Below the pieces are notes generated by a model. The model saw only the letters and a program-made list of their open reading frames with translations. It made no database searches and was not told the DNA's origin. DNA of 64,000 bases from JAXGXJ01 sp040772905 (GTDB lineage: Bacteria > Actinomycetota > Thermoleophilia > RBG-16-64-13), in contig JAXGXJ010000012.1 in NCBI GenBank assembly GCA_040772905.1, positions 1 to 64,000 of the forward strand. The letters are read 5' to 3'. Position 1 is the stretch's first letter. Every line of letters starts with the position of its first letter. Below are positions 25,195-34,353 of this stretch, in pieces. The translations under genes and the position numbers were made by a program.

Positions 25195-26480
25195 CTCACT
25201 TCTTCCCGCTAATCTGCGCTTTCTTTCCGCGCACGACTACATCCTTCCACACCCTATTCTTCCCGTATACGCAACTCTACGCAGGTCTCAGCACTGACGC
25301 GAGACGCCTTGCGGCCGAGCGCATCGGCGGCGAGATCGCCGGTGCCCTCGATGGGCGCGAGCTTGCTTCCGCAGTACCCATAGGGGAGGAGTCGGCCAAA
25401 TGACAGGAGCAGGGATGGTACTGCACGCCGGCGGAGCTTCGTACTCATAGACAGTCGCTCTTCCTGCGGATGATTGCTCAGGCAACGCCGGAGACGGTCC
25501 TGTCGCTTCGGGACGATGTTCTACCCCTGTACATCTCCACCTATCGTGATGCAGCGACGGCAGGAATCACGTGGCCTTGATGCTGACACCAAGCACTACT
25601 GGGCCAGCGGCCGCTAAGCCCAACTCTGCTGTGGGCCGGCACTCCTGACCAAGTGGCAGACCTGCAAGGCGGCCGGCTCTTTCGAGAATCGCAGCTACTA
25701 CCCCGATCTTGCTCCGCTGCACTGAAAACTCGAGGATCGGGCTAGTCGATACCGGTTGCATGTGCACTGGGTGTTCGCGGCCGTGTTGGTCCCCCTCGTT
25801 TTCTGTACGGTATCCTCCGAGAGCGCCGGGGTGCCAACCCCGTCCTGGTCGGTCTTCCGCCATTCGATTGCCCCCGTTCTAGACGAGATCCCGATGCCCG
25901 ACGACCTGTTTGTGCCTTGGGATCCGTTCTGGGAGACGCGCAAACGAGCACAAGAAGAATCGCATGGACGCGCTGGGGAGGTATCTGGATGCGGTAGCTA
26001 TCTCCGAAGGCTTCGTGTCTCGAGTCGCCAAGGATCTCGCCCGTTCCACAGTTCTGCCGCTTGACCGGAGACCTGGCCGCCCTGTGAGTAGCTGAGCGAA
26101 GAACTCGACCGAGGGGCCGCACCGGGTGGACGGACTTGGCCCGAGTTCAACCCCGCTTTCAATGCGCCGAAAAACTCCCGTATTGTGGCGAGCCGTTTCG
26201 CGAGCTGGTACGAGTGAGGGCACTCCTTGAACGTGCACCGACCGTGCGCATCACTACTTACTGAGCGTTTACTCAACTCCTTGCTTTGCCATCATCTGGC
26301 TTGTAGGATGACGGCACCACTACTGTCGGAGGACACCCGACAGGCGAGTCTCAAGCCGGGGGGGTTTGGGGGTCCACTGGAGGGGCCTATGACCTGACCC
26401 ACCCGTGCTGTGTCGTGGACGGAATCTTCGTCCGCGCCCTCTCATGACGAATCGCCAGGAAACTCCTTCTAAGGGGAATC
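25195..26480. other. Gene-free left end of the island with decayed coding fragments
   Basis: No convincing gene. Two short stretches look like former coding sequence: 25284-25403 (+, ending LAAERIGGEIAGALDGRE, conceivably a recombinase C-terminus) and about 25456-25578 (+, FLRMIAQATPETVLSLRDDV then a stop). A possible promoter for the next gene is TTGCTT (26281-26286), 17 bases, TAGGAT (26304-26309), with a CTTAC-N6-TTTAC repeat just upstream at 26257-26272. Confidence 0.45.
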
Positions 26481-27773
26481 ATGATGAGCAAGAGACTCTT
26501 TCTTGTGACCACCCTCTTTCTTGTCCTCGCACTCTTCGCCACAGGACTCCTTTCGGGGTGCGGAGAGGATGGCACAGAGGCTACAACGAGCAGTGCCGGC
26601 GCCGGTGCGACCGCACCCTCGGTCACGGAGTCACCCACTCCGGCGGGATCCTTTGACGGCGAGATACTGATTGGAGCGCTCGCATCCATGACCGGCGCTG
26701 GTGCCATGGGCGGTACCGAAGCCATGTGGGCGCAGCAGAAGGCTATCGACGACATCAACGCCAAGGGCGGTGTGGACGTCGGTGGCAAGAAGATGCAGCT
26801 CAAGGTCAAGTTCATCGACGACAAGAGCGACGCCAACGAGGCAGCCGCGGCGGTTGAGAAGCTGGCCAAAGTGGAGGGTTGCAAGATTATCCTCGGCACC
26901 CAGACTGTGTCGCTCACTATGGCCGCCGCCATCGTTGCCGAGAAGTTGAACGTGCTCTACCAGCAGGTGACCCTCTGGACGTCGTTCGCACGGGAGCAGA
27001 ACTACAAATGGTCTCCCGACCTATTCCTCACCCCGGAAGCCGTGGGCGAGGTGCCGTTCAACATGGTCGATACTGCGGCGGAGTCCGAGCGCCCGGGCAA
27101 GTGGTCCATACTGACCGAGGACACCAACGACGGCCAAGGTCTGGGTGAGGGTGTCAAGGCGATGGCTGCCAAGCACGGCTATGAAGTCGCCTTGTATCAG
27201 ACCTACACGCCAGGCACGAAAGATTACTCTTCGATCATTCTGAAGATGAAAGAGAGCGGGACCGACGCAGTGGTCATCCTCGCGACACCTGCCGACGCCA
27301 TCACCGTGGCCAAGCAGATGAAGGAGCAGAACTACTCGCCCAAATACATGATGGGTTGGAAAGGTTTCTGGCCGACCGAGTTCATGCAGGGGCTGCAGAA
27401 GGATTCCGACTACATCTGCTTCGACGGCTTCTGGTCTGAGGACCTGCCTTTCCCGGGTGCCAAGGAGCTGGGGACCGCTTACCGTGAGGCCCACGACGAC
27501 ATCGATTCCGTGAGCATCGGTCTGCCGTATGCGGCCGTGCAGGTGGTGGCCATGGCTATCGAGCGGGCCGGCAGCGATGACCCTGCCAAAGTGAGGGACG
27601 AGATCTATGGCGGCACGTTCGAAGAGACCATGATGGGTGACATCACCTATGACGAACTGGGCGTGGCCGACATCACTCCACTGGGATTCCAATGGCTCGA
27701 TGGAAAACGGGTCGTGATCTATCCCGACCAGGGCAACGAACTGCAGTGGTTCGTCCCCTGGGACCAGCGTTAG
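26481..27773 (+). CDS. Branched-chain-amino-acid-type ABC solute-binding lipoprotein
   Basis: A 430-residue lipoprotein of the Peripla_BP_6 (LivJ-like) family. The signal peptide ends in the lipobox LLSGC, a Thr/Ala/Ser linker follows, and the two-lobe binding domain begins ILIGALASMTGAGAMGGTEA. Such proteins deliver amino acids, amides or aromatic acids to ABC permeases. No permease or ATPase gene is in the island or nearby, so it either serves a transporter encoded elsewhere or works as a ligand sensor. The ATGATG start follows AAGGGGA. A hairpin follows the stop. Confidence 0.9.
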   Translation: MMSKRLFLVTTLFLVLALFATGLLSGCGEDGTEATTSSAGAGATAPSVTESPTPAGSFDGEILIGALASMTGAGAMGGTEAMWAQQKAIDDINAKGGVDVGGKKMQLKVKFIDDKSDANEAAAAVEKLAKVEGCKIILGTQTVSLTMAAAIVAEKLNVLYQQVTLWTSFAREQNYKWSPDLFLTPEAVGEVPFNMVDTAAESERPGKWSILTEDTNDGQGLGEGVKAMAAKHGYEVALYQTYTPGTKDYSSIILKMKESGTDAVVILATPADAITVAKQMKEQNYSPKYMMGWKGFWPTEFMQGLQKDSDYICFDGFWSEDLPFPGAKELGTAYREAHDDIDSVSIGLPYAAVQVVAMAIERAGSDDPAKVRDEIYGGTFEETMMGDITYDELGVADITPLGFQWLDGKRVVIYPDQGNELQWFVPWDQR

Positions 27774-27825
27774 GAAGCGTCTGGTTCTACAGACGTAGCG
27801 GAGCCGACTGATAACCAGGGCTGAC

Positions 27826-27856
27826 GGGCGGGCGGAGCACGAGTCACCGCCCGCCC
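27826..27856. terminator. GC hairpin after the first binding protein
   Basis: GGGCGGGCGG (27826-27835) pairs with CCGCCCGCCC (27847-27856) around an 11-base loop. No T-tract. Confidence 0.6.
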
Positions 27857-28189
27857 GCCTCTGGTTCGATGAAGACCTTCCTATGCCAGACTCACGCGTC
27901 CGCCCTTACTGTCAACAGTTTGTGACGCTTAAGCGTCGGAGTAAAGCGTGCTGCTGGAGCGGGTTGCCGTAGAGCATATCTCGGGACCTGAACGTCCACC
28001 GCCGATTGATGCACCTCCAGGGAGCTGGAGGGGAAGCAAGGTATCGGCTGTACTTGGCCCAGTTCACCCACGAGGAGGCCGTCTTTGGCGCCACGCCCCA
28101 GAAGCGTGTTTGACAGCTACGGTGACCGCTACCCAGGTGGGAAACGGTGCTAGCAGCCGGACAACTCTGGACCGGATCGGCCAGCTGGT

Positions 28190-28345
28190 AAGAACCAGCG
28201 CGTCCATGAGCGAAGCCCTCTCATGGCATCGGAGTTCGGGCAGGACGTGGCTGCAGACGTTCAGGGTGATCCCGACGTCGGCGTGACCGAGATGCCCTCC
28301 TGGGGGCGCTTCTGATAGTTCGTGTAGGGTGGGTCGACGAGCGCA
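28190..28345 (-). pseudogene. Tyrosine recombinase remnant (C-terminal end)
   Basis: The minus-strand frame reads GHLGHADVGITLNVCSHVLP followed by a helix ending SLMDALV. This is the end of a phage-type integrase: the HxLGH box and the xxxYSHVLP active-site region, in which the catalytic tyrosine is now cysteine (NVCSH). Upstream residues do not match the fold, and nothing recognisable continues, so only about 50 codons survive. The rest of 27857-28380 holds nothing else I can support. Confidence 0.65.
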
Positions 28346-28380
28346 CGAATGGTTTGGTGGAGGGTCAGCGGAGACGATCG

Positions 28381-30393
28381 TCAAGAATCCGGGTAACCAC
28401 GTGACCATTCGCTGGCTAGCCGACGAACCTCGCTCTCAGAACAGGGTCTTTTCACGCGCCCTGCGAATCCGAGGCTCTCCATTGCCGCAATTGGCGCGTC
28501 GGACCCTACAAATACCCGTGCGGCTGGGTCTATCCCGCGGAGACAGGATACGAGTTCGAGCCCCCCGCATCCCGACGGAGCGATCAGTGGCCCGATGGCA
28601 ACAGCGAATGGTGCCCCCGTCTTTAGGGAAGCCTGATACCGCTCCACAGACTCCTCGACTGTACGACATGTCACAACGGCGCAACCTGCCTGGGAGAAAA
28701 GCGTGCGAAGACGTTCTCTCTCTCGATCGTCATGGTCCAAGACCATGACGCGCGTTGGGCTTGCTTGAACACCCGAGCACCCTGACTCGGCCAAATCAAG
28801 CGTAGAGTGAGGCAGGTCGGTGCATTCGGAGGGGCTCTCGCTGTGTTCAGGCGCTGCGGCAGACCAGTCCTGCACTAGGGTGATGGCTGCAGGAAGGCTG
28901 CTGTGTGCAGCGTTCATGTAGACGGTAGTCGCCGTCAGCTTGGTTGCACCTCCCGCTTTGTTGAAAAGGGTCAGGTGCTTCGTCTCGACGCTTGCGCCGA
29001 GTTCCCATGAGTCGCGCGGCTTCTCGGCGTCGGTTTCGCTTGTGGGAAGCCGGGATCCGACCATCTCATGTGCTTGCCAGCCAAGTAGTCGTTCCGCCGC
29101 GGTGTTCCAGAGCGCAATCCTCTCTTCCTGATCAAGAGTCCAGACAGGTAGTGGTATGCGGCGCAAGAGACTCGTCAGCTGGTTGAGCAAATCTCTCTCA
29201 AATTGTCGCCCTTCCAGAGTGGCGATAGTGGCCCCCGTGACCTCGCCTAGAGTCTCCAGGGCCGACTTCGTGACAGCCGGAAAGTCACAATACGTGAGCG
29301 AACCGACAATGAGCCTGGCCACTTGCTCGTTGTGGACGAGGATGGGAACAAGCAGCGCGGATCCGTTGAACCCTGGGATATCTTCAGGCCCCACGGACTG
29401 GTGTGCGGCCGGGTGCCTGGTGACTGTCTCCGACGGCAGCGGGTTGCTCATCGCACCCACGAGAGTCTCGATCACCTCGCGACAGGCCCCTCTCTGGGCG
29501 ATCGCCTGGTACGAATCGATCCCTGGGATTTTGAGATACGCACAACCGAAATCCACCCCCTGAAGGCCGAAGGCCAAGTGGAGCGCTTGGCGCACCGCGC
29601 CGCGCACATCATTGGCTGAGAGGAGCGAGTTGTGTAGGTTCTGGAAGAGGTTGGCGAATTCCTCCGCCCGCCTTTGCTCGGTGATGTCTTCCTCCAACTC
29701 CACGAAACCGAGCAGATCACCACGCGGATCGGGGATGGGATACGCGGTGATTCGGACTCTGTACTTGGTCCCGTCGTCTCGAATACCCCAAGTCTCCACG
29801 CTATGAGGCTGTCCCGTCGCAAGCGTTGCCACCCCAGGACAATGCGGGCAGACGTCGACACGCCGCTCGAATTCCTCGTAGCACTTCTTGCCCAACATCT
29901 CCTTGGCAGGCTTCCTGAACAAACGCTCGTTTGTTCTGTTGACCATCATGATGTCGAAATCGCTGGAGATCAGATTCATTCCTGGTTGGTTGTCGATGCC
30001 CGCGTCCATGAGGCCGGATGTTAGGGAGCGGATCGACGAATCCTCGATTTTGACCGGCCGAGCGGCAGACAGAAGCGCACCATGCGACGCTTGGACATCG
30101 GGCCTGATTGCAGCGAGGTGCTCACGCAGGATGCTGATTCCCCCAGCGTAACCCAGCGCATCAAGATGACGTTTCACGACCGTGGCCGGCATGGTGGGAT
30201 CTTGTTCGAGGAGGGAGGCGATGCAGTGCTTGAACGGGTTCAGCAGAGATCCAGAGTTCCTGCCGTACGGAGTTGCCACCGGACAGTTCAGCAGTCTGTG
30301 GACAGTGTTCCGGCTAGCGTTGAGCTTGCGAGCGATGGCCCGCTCGGACAAGCCCTCTCGGTGTAGCCGATGGACCTCTTCCCAGCTCCTCAT
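28381..30393 (-). CDS. Regulator with IstA-like helix-turn-helix, PAS, GAF, PAS and degenerate receiver
   Basis: A 670-residue soluble protein. Residues 1-36 form a helix-turn-helix like that of IS21 transposases (GLSERAIARKLNASRNTVHR). A PAS domain (about 140-245) has a cysteine cluster (KKCYEEF, then VDVCPHCPGV) that could bind metal or sense redox; a GAF domain (about 255-400) and a second PAS (about 410-520) follow. The C-terminus (about 545-660) resembles the receiver of hybrid kinases, but the phosphoacceptor strand reads AVAIGPLIAP with no aspartate. There is no kinase or sigma-54 domain. It is divergent from the transhydroxylase genes and is the obvious candidate regulator, perhaps sensing an aromatic ligand directly. 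Confidence 0.8.
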   Translation of the reverse strand: MRSWEEVHRLHREGLSERAIARKLNASRNTVHRLLNCPVATPYGRNSGSLLNPFKHCIASLLEQDPTMPATVVKRHLDALGYAGGISILREHLAAIRPDVQASHGALLSAARPVKIEDSSIRSLTSGLMDAGIDNQPGMNLISSDFDIMMVNRTNERLFRKPAKEMLGKKCYEEFERRVDVCPHCPGVATLATGQPHSVETWGIRDDGTKYRVRITAYPIPDPRGDLLGFVELEEDITEQRRAEEFANLFQNLHNSLLSANDVRGAVRQALHLAFGLQGVDFGCAYLKIPGIDSYQAIAQRGACREVIETLVGAMSNPLPSETVTRHPAAHQSVGPEDIPGFNGSALLVPILVHNEQVARLIVGSLTYCDFPAVTKSALETLGEVTGATIATLEGRQFERDLLNQLTSLLRRIPLPVWTLDQEERIALWNTAAERLLGWQAHEMVGSRLPTSETDAEKPRDSWELGASVETKHLTLFNKAGGATKLTATTVYMNAAHSSLPAAITLVQDWSAAAPEHSESPSECTDLPHSTLDLAESGCSGVQASPTRVMVLDHDDRERERLRTLFSQAGCAVVTCRTVEESVERYQASLKTGAPFAVAIGPLIAPSGCGGLELVSCLRGIDPAARVFVGSDAPIAAMESLGFAGRVKRPCSESEVRRLASEWSRGYPDS

Positions 30394-30805
30394 CCGTCGC
30401 CTTTCGGTGCAGCGGTACCGCGGGCTTGGAGTGCAACGAAATGTGGTGAATGGCTCAGATTTCGTGGTGCACGTGGCTCACTTTACGGTGTTCGAAGTTG
30501 CCGCGTCAAGTTGGTGCTGAGCGGAACCGCAATCCTGCTCAGGCGACACAAAAGTTGGAGGAGATGCGCAACGTCGGGCAAGCAGTGGGCCATGGTGTCA
30601 CCCGTGTTGGCTCGTTGAGCGCTTGTGCTGGCGTACACATGTTCTAACCTACGGAATGATATTCCATTCAACGACACTACTTGCCAATCTTTGGTGATTG
30701 TAGTGACCACCCACTCGGCCAACAATGGACCCGGCGACGGACGACCTGTGGCCGCTCCGAAGCCTGCTGACGAAACGCTCTCATGGCAGATGCGGAGGTG
30801 GCTTC
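30394..30805. promoter_or_regulatory. Divergent regulatory region between regulator and transhydroxylase
   Basis: 412 bp without a gene, with an AT-richer stretch at 30640-30720. An inverted repeat GGAAT-N3-ATTCC (30653-30665), overlapping GAATG-N6-CATTC (30655-30670), is the best operator candidate. I see no confident -10/-35 pair. Confidence 0.4.
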
Positions 30806-33391
30806 GTGGGTGGCATTCAACGCTTCACCAATGGCACAACGGGCGGACCTGTCTGGGTATACGTACAAGACGGTAGGATTCTGCGAATCACCCCATTGAA
30901 CCTGGATGAGACTGATGCGCCATCGTGGAGCATAGAAGCAAGAGGAAGGGTCTTCTCGCCGCCGAGGAGGACGACCCTCGCGCCGCACGCCGTAGCCCAA
31001 AGGTCACTTGTCTACTCGCCGAAGCGCATTCTCACCCCTCTCAAACGGGTCGATTTCGACCACAAGGGCGCCCGTAACATCCACAACCGCGGCGTCTCGG
31101 GCTACGAGCCCATCAGCTGGGAGAAGGCTCTGGACATCGTTTGCGACGAGATCACCCGGGTCAAGAGGGAAGTGGGCGCGGGTGGCATCATGAGCACCTG
31201 CTCCTCCCATCATCTGTGGGGGAACGTTGGGTACCGCCACAGCGCCTACCTTCGCTTCCTGAATGTCCTGGGCATGTGCCACGCCGGCCACAACCCCGAT
31301 AGCTGGGAAGGATGGCACTGGGGCGCGACCCACATGTGGGGCTTCAGTCACCGGCTGGGCAATCCGGAGCAGTACGATCTTCTGGAAGACGCACTCAAGC
31401 ACACCCAGATGATCGTCTTCTGGTCGTCCGATCCCGAGACGACCCACGGCATCTACTCGGGCTTCGAGAGCACCCCCCGCCGGTTCTGGCTCAAGGAACT
31501 CGGCGTCAAGATGGTTTTCGTAGACCCCTATTTCAACCACACCGCGGGTCTCATCGGGGACAAGTGGTTTTCGCCACGGCTGGGCACGGACGTGGCCTTC
31601 GGCCTGGCCATCGCCTTCACCTGGCTCGCCGAAGGAACGTACGACAAGGAGTACGTTGCACAGCGGACTCACCGCTTCGACGAGTGGAAGGCCTACGTGC
31701 TCGGGGAGACCGACGGCGTGCCCAAGACCCCCGAATGGGCGGAGACCGAGTCGGGGATCCCCGCGCGGGAGATCAGGGCCCTGGCCCGCGAATGGGGCAG
31801 CAAGAAGACTATGCTGGCGGCCGGCGGTCTCGGCGGCTGGGGCGGCGCCTGCCGGTCCGCCACCGGCAACGAGTGGGCTCGCACCATGGTGGCGCTGGCG
31901 GCCATGCAGGGCATGGGCAAACCGGGCAGCAACATCTGGGGCACCACGCAGGGTGTTCCGGTCGACGAATCGTTCTTCTTTCCCGGCTATGCCGAGGGCG
32001 GTATCTCCGGCGATGTGGACAAGTCGGCCGCGGGATTCCGACTCGTATATCGCCTCTTCAAGGAAGGCAAAGGTGCCACCCGCAACACTCACGACTCGAC
32101 TGAAGGCCAGGCTATCCCCCGGCTGAGCATCCCCGAAGCCATGATGCACGAGCGACTGCAGTGGAGGGGCAAAGGGTTCTGCGGCTCGTCCATCGAGTCG
32201 CAGCTTCAGAAGTACGAGTATCCGGCACCGGGTTATCCATTCATGGGCATGTACTACAAGTATGGCGGATCCTTCATCGGGACGCTGACCGAGACCAATC
32301 GCTTCGTCAAGGCCTACCGGGAGGGCAAGGTCCCGTTCGTCGCTAACCAGGCCATCTGGTTCGAGGGTGAGACGAGGTTCGCGGACGTCATCCTGCCGGC
32401 TTGCACCAACTTCGAGCGATGGGACATCAGTGAGTTCGCCGGTTGCCAGGGCTATATCCCCGACAACTACAACCAGGCGAACCACCGGATCGTCACCCTG
32501 CAGAAAAAGTGCATAGAGCCACTAGGCCAGTCGAAGTCCGACTACGACATCTATGCGGCCATCTGTGAGCGCATGGGCGTTCATGACGAGTTCACCATGG
32601 GCGGTAAGTCCGACTACGAATGGGTCAAGGAGTACTTCCATTGCACCGACCTGCCCAGGCTCGTGAGTTGGGAGGAGTTCGAGAAAAAGGGCTACTTCGT
32701 GGTGCCCTTCCCAAAGAATCACACATCGACCCCGGCGCTGCGCTGGTTCGCTGAGGGCCGCAAGCGCGACACGCCGGACTGGGGACCCGCGCCAGGTGAC
32801 ACCGTCGGCACGGTCGGCCTGCAGACCCAGTCCGGCAAGATTGAGTTCGTCGCCTCAAGCTTGCTGAAAATGGACGTGGAGGACGCCGAGCGCCCACCGA
32901 TGGGCCCGCAGTACATAGCCAGCTGGGAGGGCCACCGCACGACCGAGCTGTACAGCAAGTACCCGCTGCAGATGGTCAGTCCGCACCCGCGCTTCAGCTT
33001 CCACACCATGGGTGACTCCAAGGAGAGTTGGATCAACGACGTCAAGGACCACCGAGTGCTCATCGACGGCCACCGCTACTGGATCATGCGCCTGAATACC
33101 AAGGACGCGGCGGTTCGCGACATCAGGGAGAACGACCTCATCCGGGCCTTCAACGACCGCGGGTCGGTCATCCTAGCGGCACAGATTACCGAGCGCGTCC
33201 CCTCGGGTACAGTTCACTCCTACGAGTCATGCGCCGATTACCTGCCGATCGGGGAGCCGGGCAAGGCTGCCGACCGGGCCGGTTGCGTGAACCTATTGAC
33301 GCCCAAACGCCACGTTACCCCGACCTCGATTGGCCAGGCTCCCAACTCGTGCCTTATCCAGGTGGAGAAATGGGAGGGACAAGCCTCATGA
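30806..33391 (+). CDS. athL: Pyrogallol-phloroglucinol transhydroxylase, large (molybdopterin) subunit
   Basis: An 861-residue molybdopterin enzyme of the DMSO-reductase superfamily that closely follows the Pelobacter acidigallici transhydroxylase alpha chain as I remember it: GGPVWVYVQDGRI at the start, SSHHLWGNVGYRHS, HNPDSWEGWHWG (active-site Asp and the serine that ligates molybdenum), WSSDPETTHGIYSGFES, GGLGGWGGACR and near the end GSVILAAQITE. Like that protein it lacks an N-terminal iron-sulfur cluster and a Tat signal, so it is cytoplasmic. It would convert pyrogallol to phloroglucinol using 1,2,3,5-tetrahydroxybenzene as co-substrate. GTG 30806 has GGAGGTGG seven bases upstream. The stop overlaps the small-subunit ATG. 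Resorcinol hydroxylase is the nearest alternative. Confidence 0.9.
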   Translation: MGGIQRFTNGTTGGPVWVYVQDGRILRITPLNLDETDAPSWSIEARGRVFSPPRRTTLAPHAVAQRSLVYSPKRILTPLKRVDFDHKGARNIHNRGVSGYEPISWEKALDIVCDEITRVKREVGAGGIMSTCSSHHLWGNVGYRHSAYLRFLNVLGMCHAGHNPDSWEGWHWGATHMWGFSHRLGNPEQYDLLEDALKHTQMIVFWSSDPETTHGIYSGFESTPRRFWLKELGVKMVFVDPYFNHTAGLIGDKWFSPRLGTDVAFGLAIAFTWLAEGTYDKEYVAQRTHRFDEWKAYVLGETDGVPKTPEWAETESGIPAREIRALAREWGSKKTMLAAGGLGGWGGACRSATGNEWARTMVALAAMQGMGKPGSNIWGTTQGVPVDESFFFPGYAEGGISGDVDKSAAGFRLVYRLFKEGKGATRNTHDSTEGQAIPRLSIPEAMMHERLQWRGKGFCGSSIESQLQKYEYPAPGYPFMGMYYKYGGSFIGTLTETNRFVKAYREGKVPFVANQAIWFEGETRFADVILPACTNFERWDISEFAGCQGYIPDNYNQANHRIVTLQKKCIEPLGQSKSDYDIYAAICERMGVHDEFTMGGKSDYEWVKEYFHCTDLPRLVSWEEFEKKGYFVVPFPKNHTSTPALRWFAEGRKRDTPDWGPAPGDTVGTVGLQTQSGKIEFVASSLLKMDVEDAERPPMGPQYIASWEGHRTTELYSKYPLQMVSPHPRFSFHTMGDSKESWINDVKDHRVLIDGHRYWIMRLNTKDAAVRDIRENDLIRAFNDRGSVILAAQITERVPSGTVHSYESCADYLPIGEPGKAADRAGCVNLLTPKRHVTPTSIGQAPNSCLIQVEKWEGQAS

Positions 33392-34221
33392 AGAAGTGGA
33401 ACCTGGTCATCGATATCGCCCGATGCCACGACTGCAACGACTGCTTCCTGGCAGACAAGGACGAATTCGTCGGTAACGACTTCCCGCCCTACTCATCCGC
33501 TCAGCCCTGGACCGGTCACCGCTGGATGAACATCGAACGAAAGGAACGAGGGCAGTATCCCATCGTGCAGGTGGCCTATCTCCCCATGCCCTGCATGCAT
33601 TGTGACGAGGCGCCTTGCTTGACCCCGGACGGTGCCGTCTACAAGCGGCCAGACAGCTTGGTGCTTATCGACACGGAAAAGGCCAAAGGTCGTCCGGAGA
33701 TCGTGGACTCCTGCCCGTACGGCGCCATCTACTGGAACGAGGACCTGGAGCTGGCCCAGAAGTGCACGGGGTGTGCGCACCTTCTGGATGAGGGCTGGGT
33801 GGAGACCCGGTGCTCACAGGTCTGCCCCACCGGTGCGATTAAGCTTGTATTGGCCGAGGACGAGGAGATAGCTGAGTTGGTGGCACGCGAGGGGCTGCGC
33901 TGCTACAGAGAGGACCTGGGGACCAAACCCCGCGTTTACTACAAGAACCTCCATCGGTGGGATAAGGCCTTTGTCTCGGGCAGCGTGACGTATGCCGACA
34001 CGGACGAGTGCGCCGAGGGAGCGGTCATCACCGTAAAACGGGCAGGCTTGACGGTCGCTGGTGGAGCGACCAACAATTATGGTGAGTTCGTGGTGGATGG
34101 ACTGGAGCACAACGAAACCTACGAGGTCATTGTGCAGAGGGAGGGCTATTCGCCTCATGCCACCTCTGTTCACCTGCATGAAAGTCGCAATCTAGGACTG
34201 ATTCTGCTGCAGAGAGCCTGA
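33388..34221 (+). CDS. athS: Pyrogallol-phloroglucinol transhydroxylase, small (iron-sulfur) subunit
   Basis: A 277-residue ferredoxin-type subunit. Four cysteine groups for three [4Fe-4S] clusters are visible (CHDCNDC; CMHCDEAPC; CTGC...CSQVCP; SCPYGAIYW). The C-terminal 80 residues form a carboxypeptidase-regulatory/Cna-B-like beta domain (SGSVTYADTDECAEGAVITV; NNYGEFVVDGL), an add-on characteristic of the transhydroxylase beta chain and absent from ordinary DmsB-type subunits. The ATG overlaps the large-subunit stop (ATGA). Together the pair supports the assignment strongly. Confidence 0.9.
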   Translation: MKKWNLVIDIARCHDCNDCFLADKDEFVGNDFPPYSSAQPWTGHRWMNIERKERGQYPIVQVAYLPMPCMHCDEAPCLTPDGAVYKRPDSLVLIDTEKAKGRPEIVDSCPYGAIYWNEDLELAQKCTGCAHLLDEGWVETRCSQVCPTGAIKLVLAEDEEIAELVAREGLRCYREDLGTKPRVYYKNLHRWDKAFVSGSVTYADTDECAEGAVITVKRAGLTVAGGATNNYGEFVVDGLEHNETYEVIVQREGYSPHATSVHLHESRNLGLILLQRA

Positions 34222-34353
34222 GGGACAGGACGGTGAGATCCCCGTGAGTCGGGGTCTTCGCTGCAAGGAAAGGGGGCTAGGACGGATACGGCTGCATCGA
34301 GTTGTAAGGGCGCGCAGGAGCTAGCCAACAGAGCACGGTGTCAGGGGGAAGAC

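Noticed and set aside
25740..25800. Possible IS200/IS605 transposase fragment (RYRLHVHWVF)
   Set aside because: Only about ten residues resemble the family start; the continuation and the HUH motif are missing.
30636..30655. Possible sigma-54 promoter (TGGCGTACACATGTTC) upstream of the transhydroxylase
   Set aside because: The -12 GC element is absent at the required spacing and the divergent regulator has no sigma-54 interaction domain.
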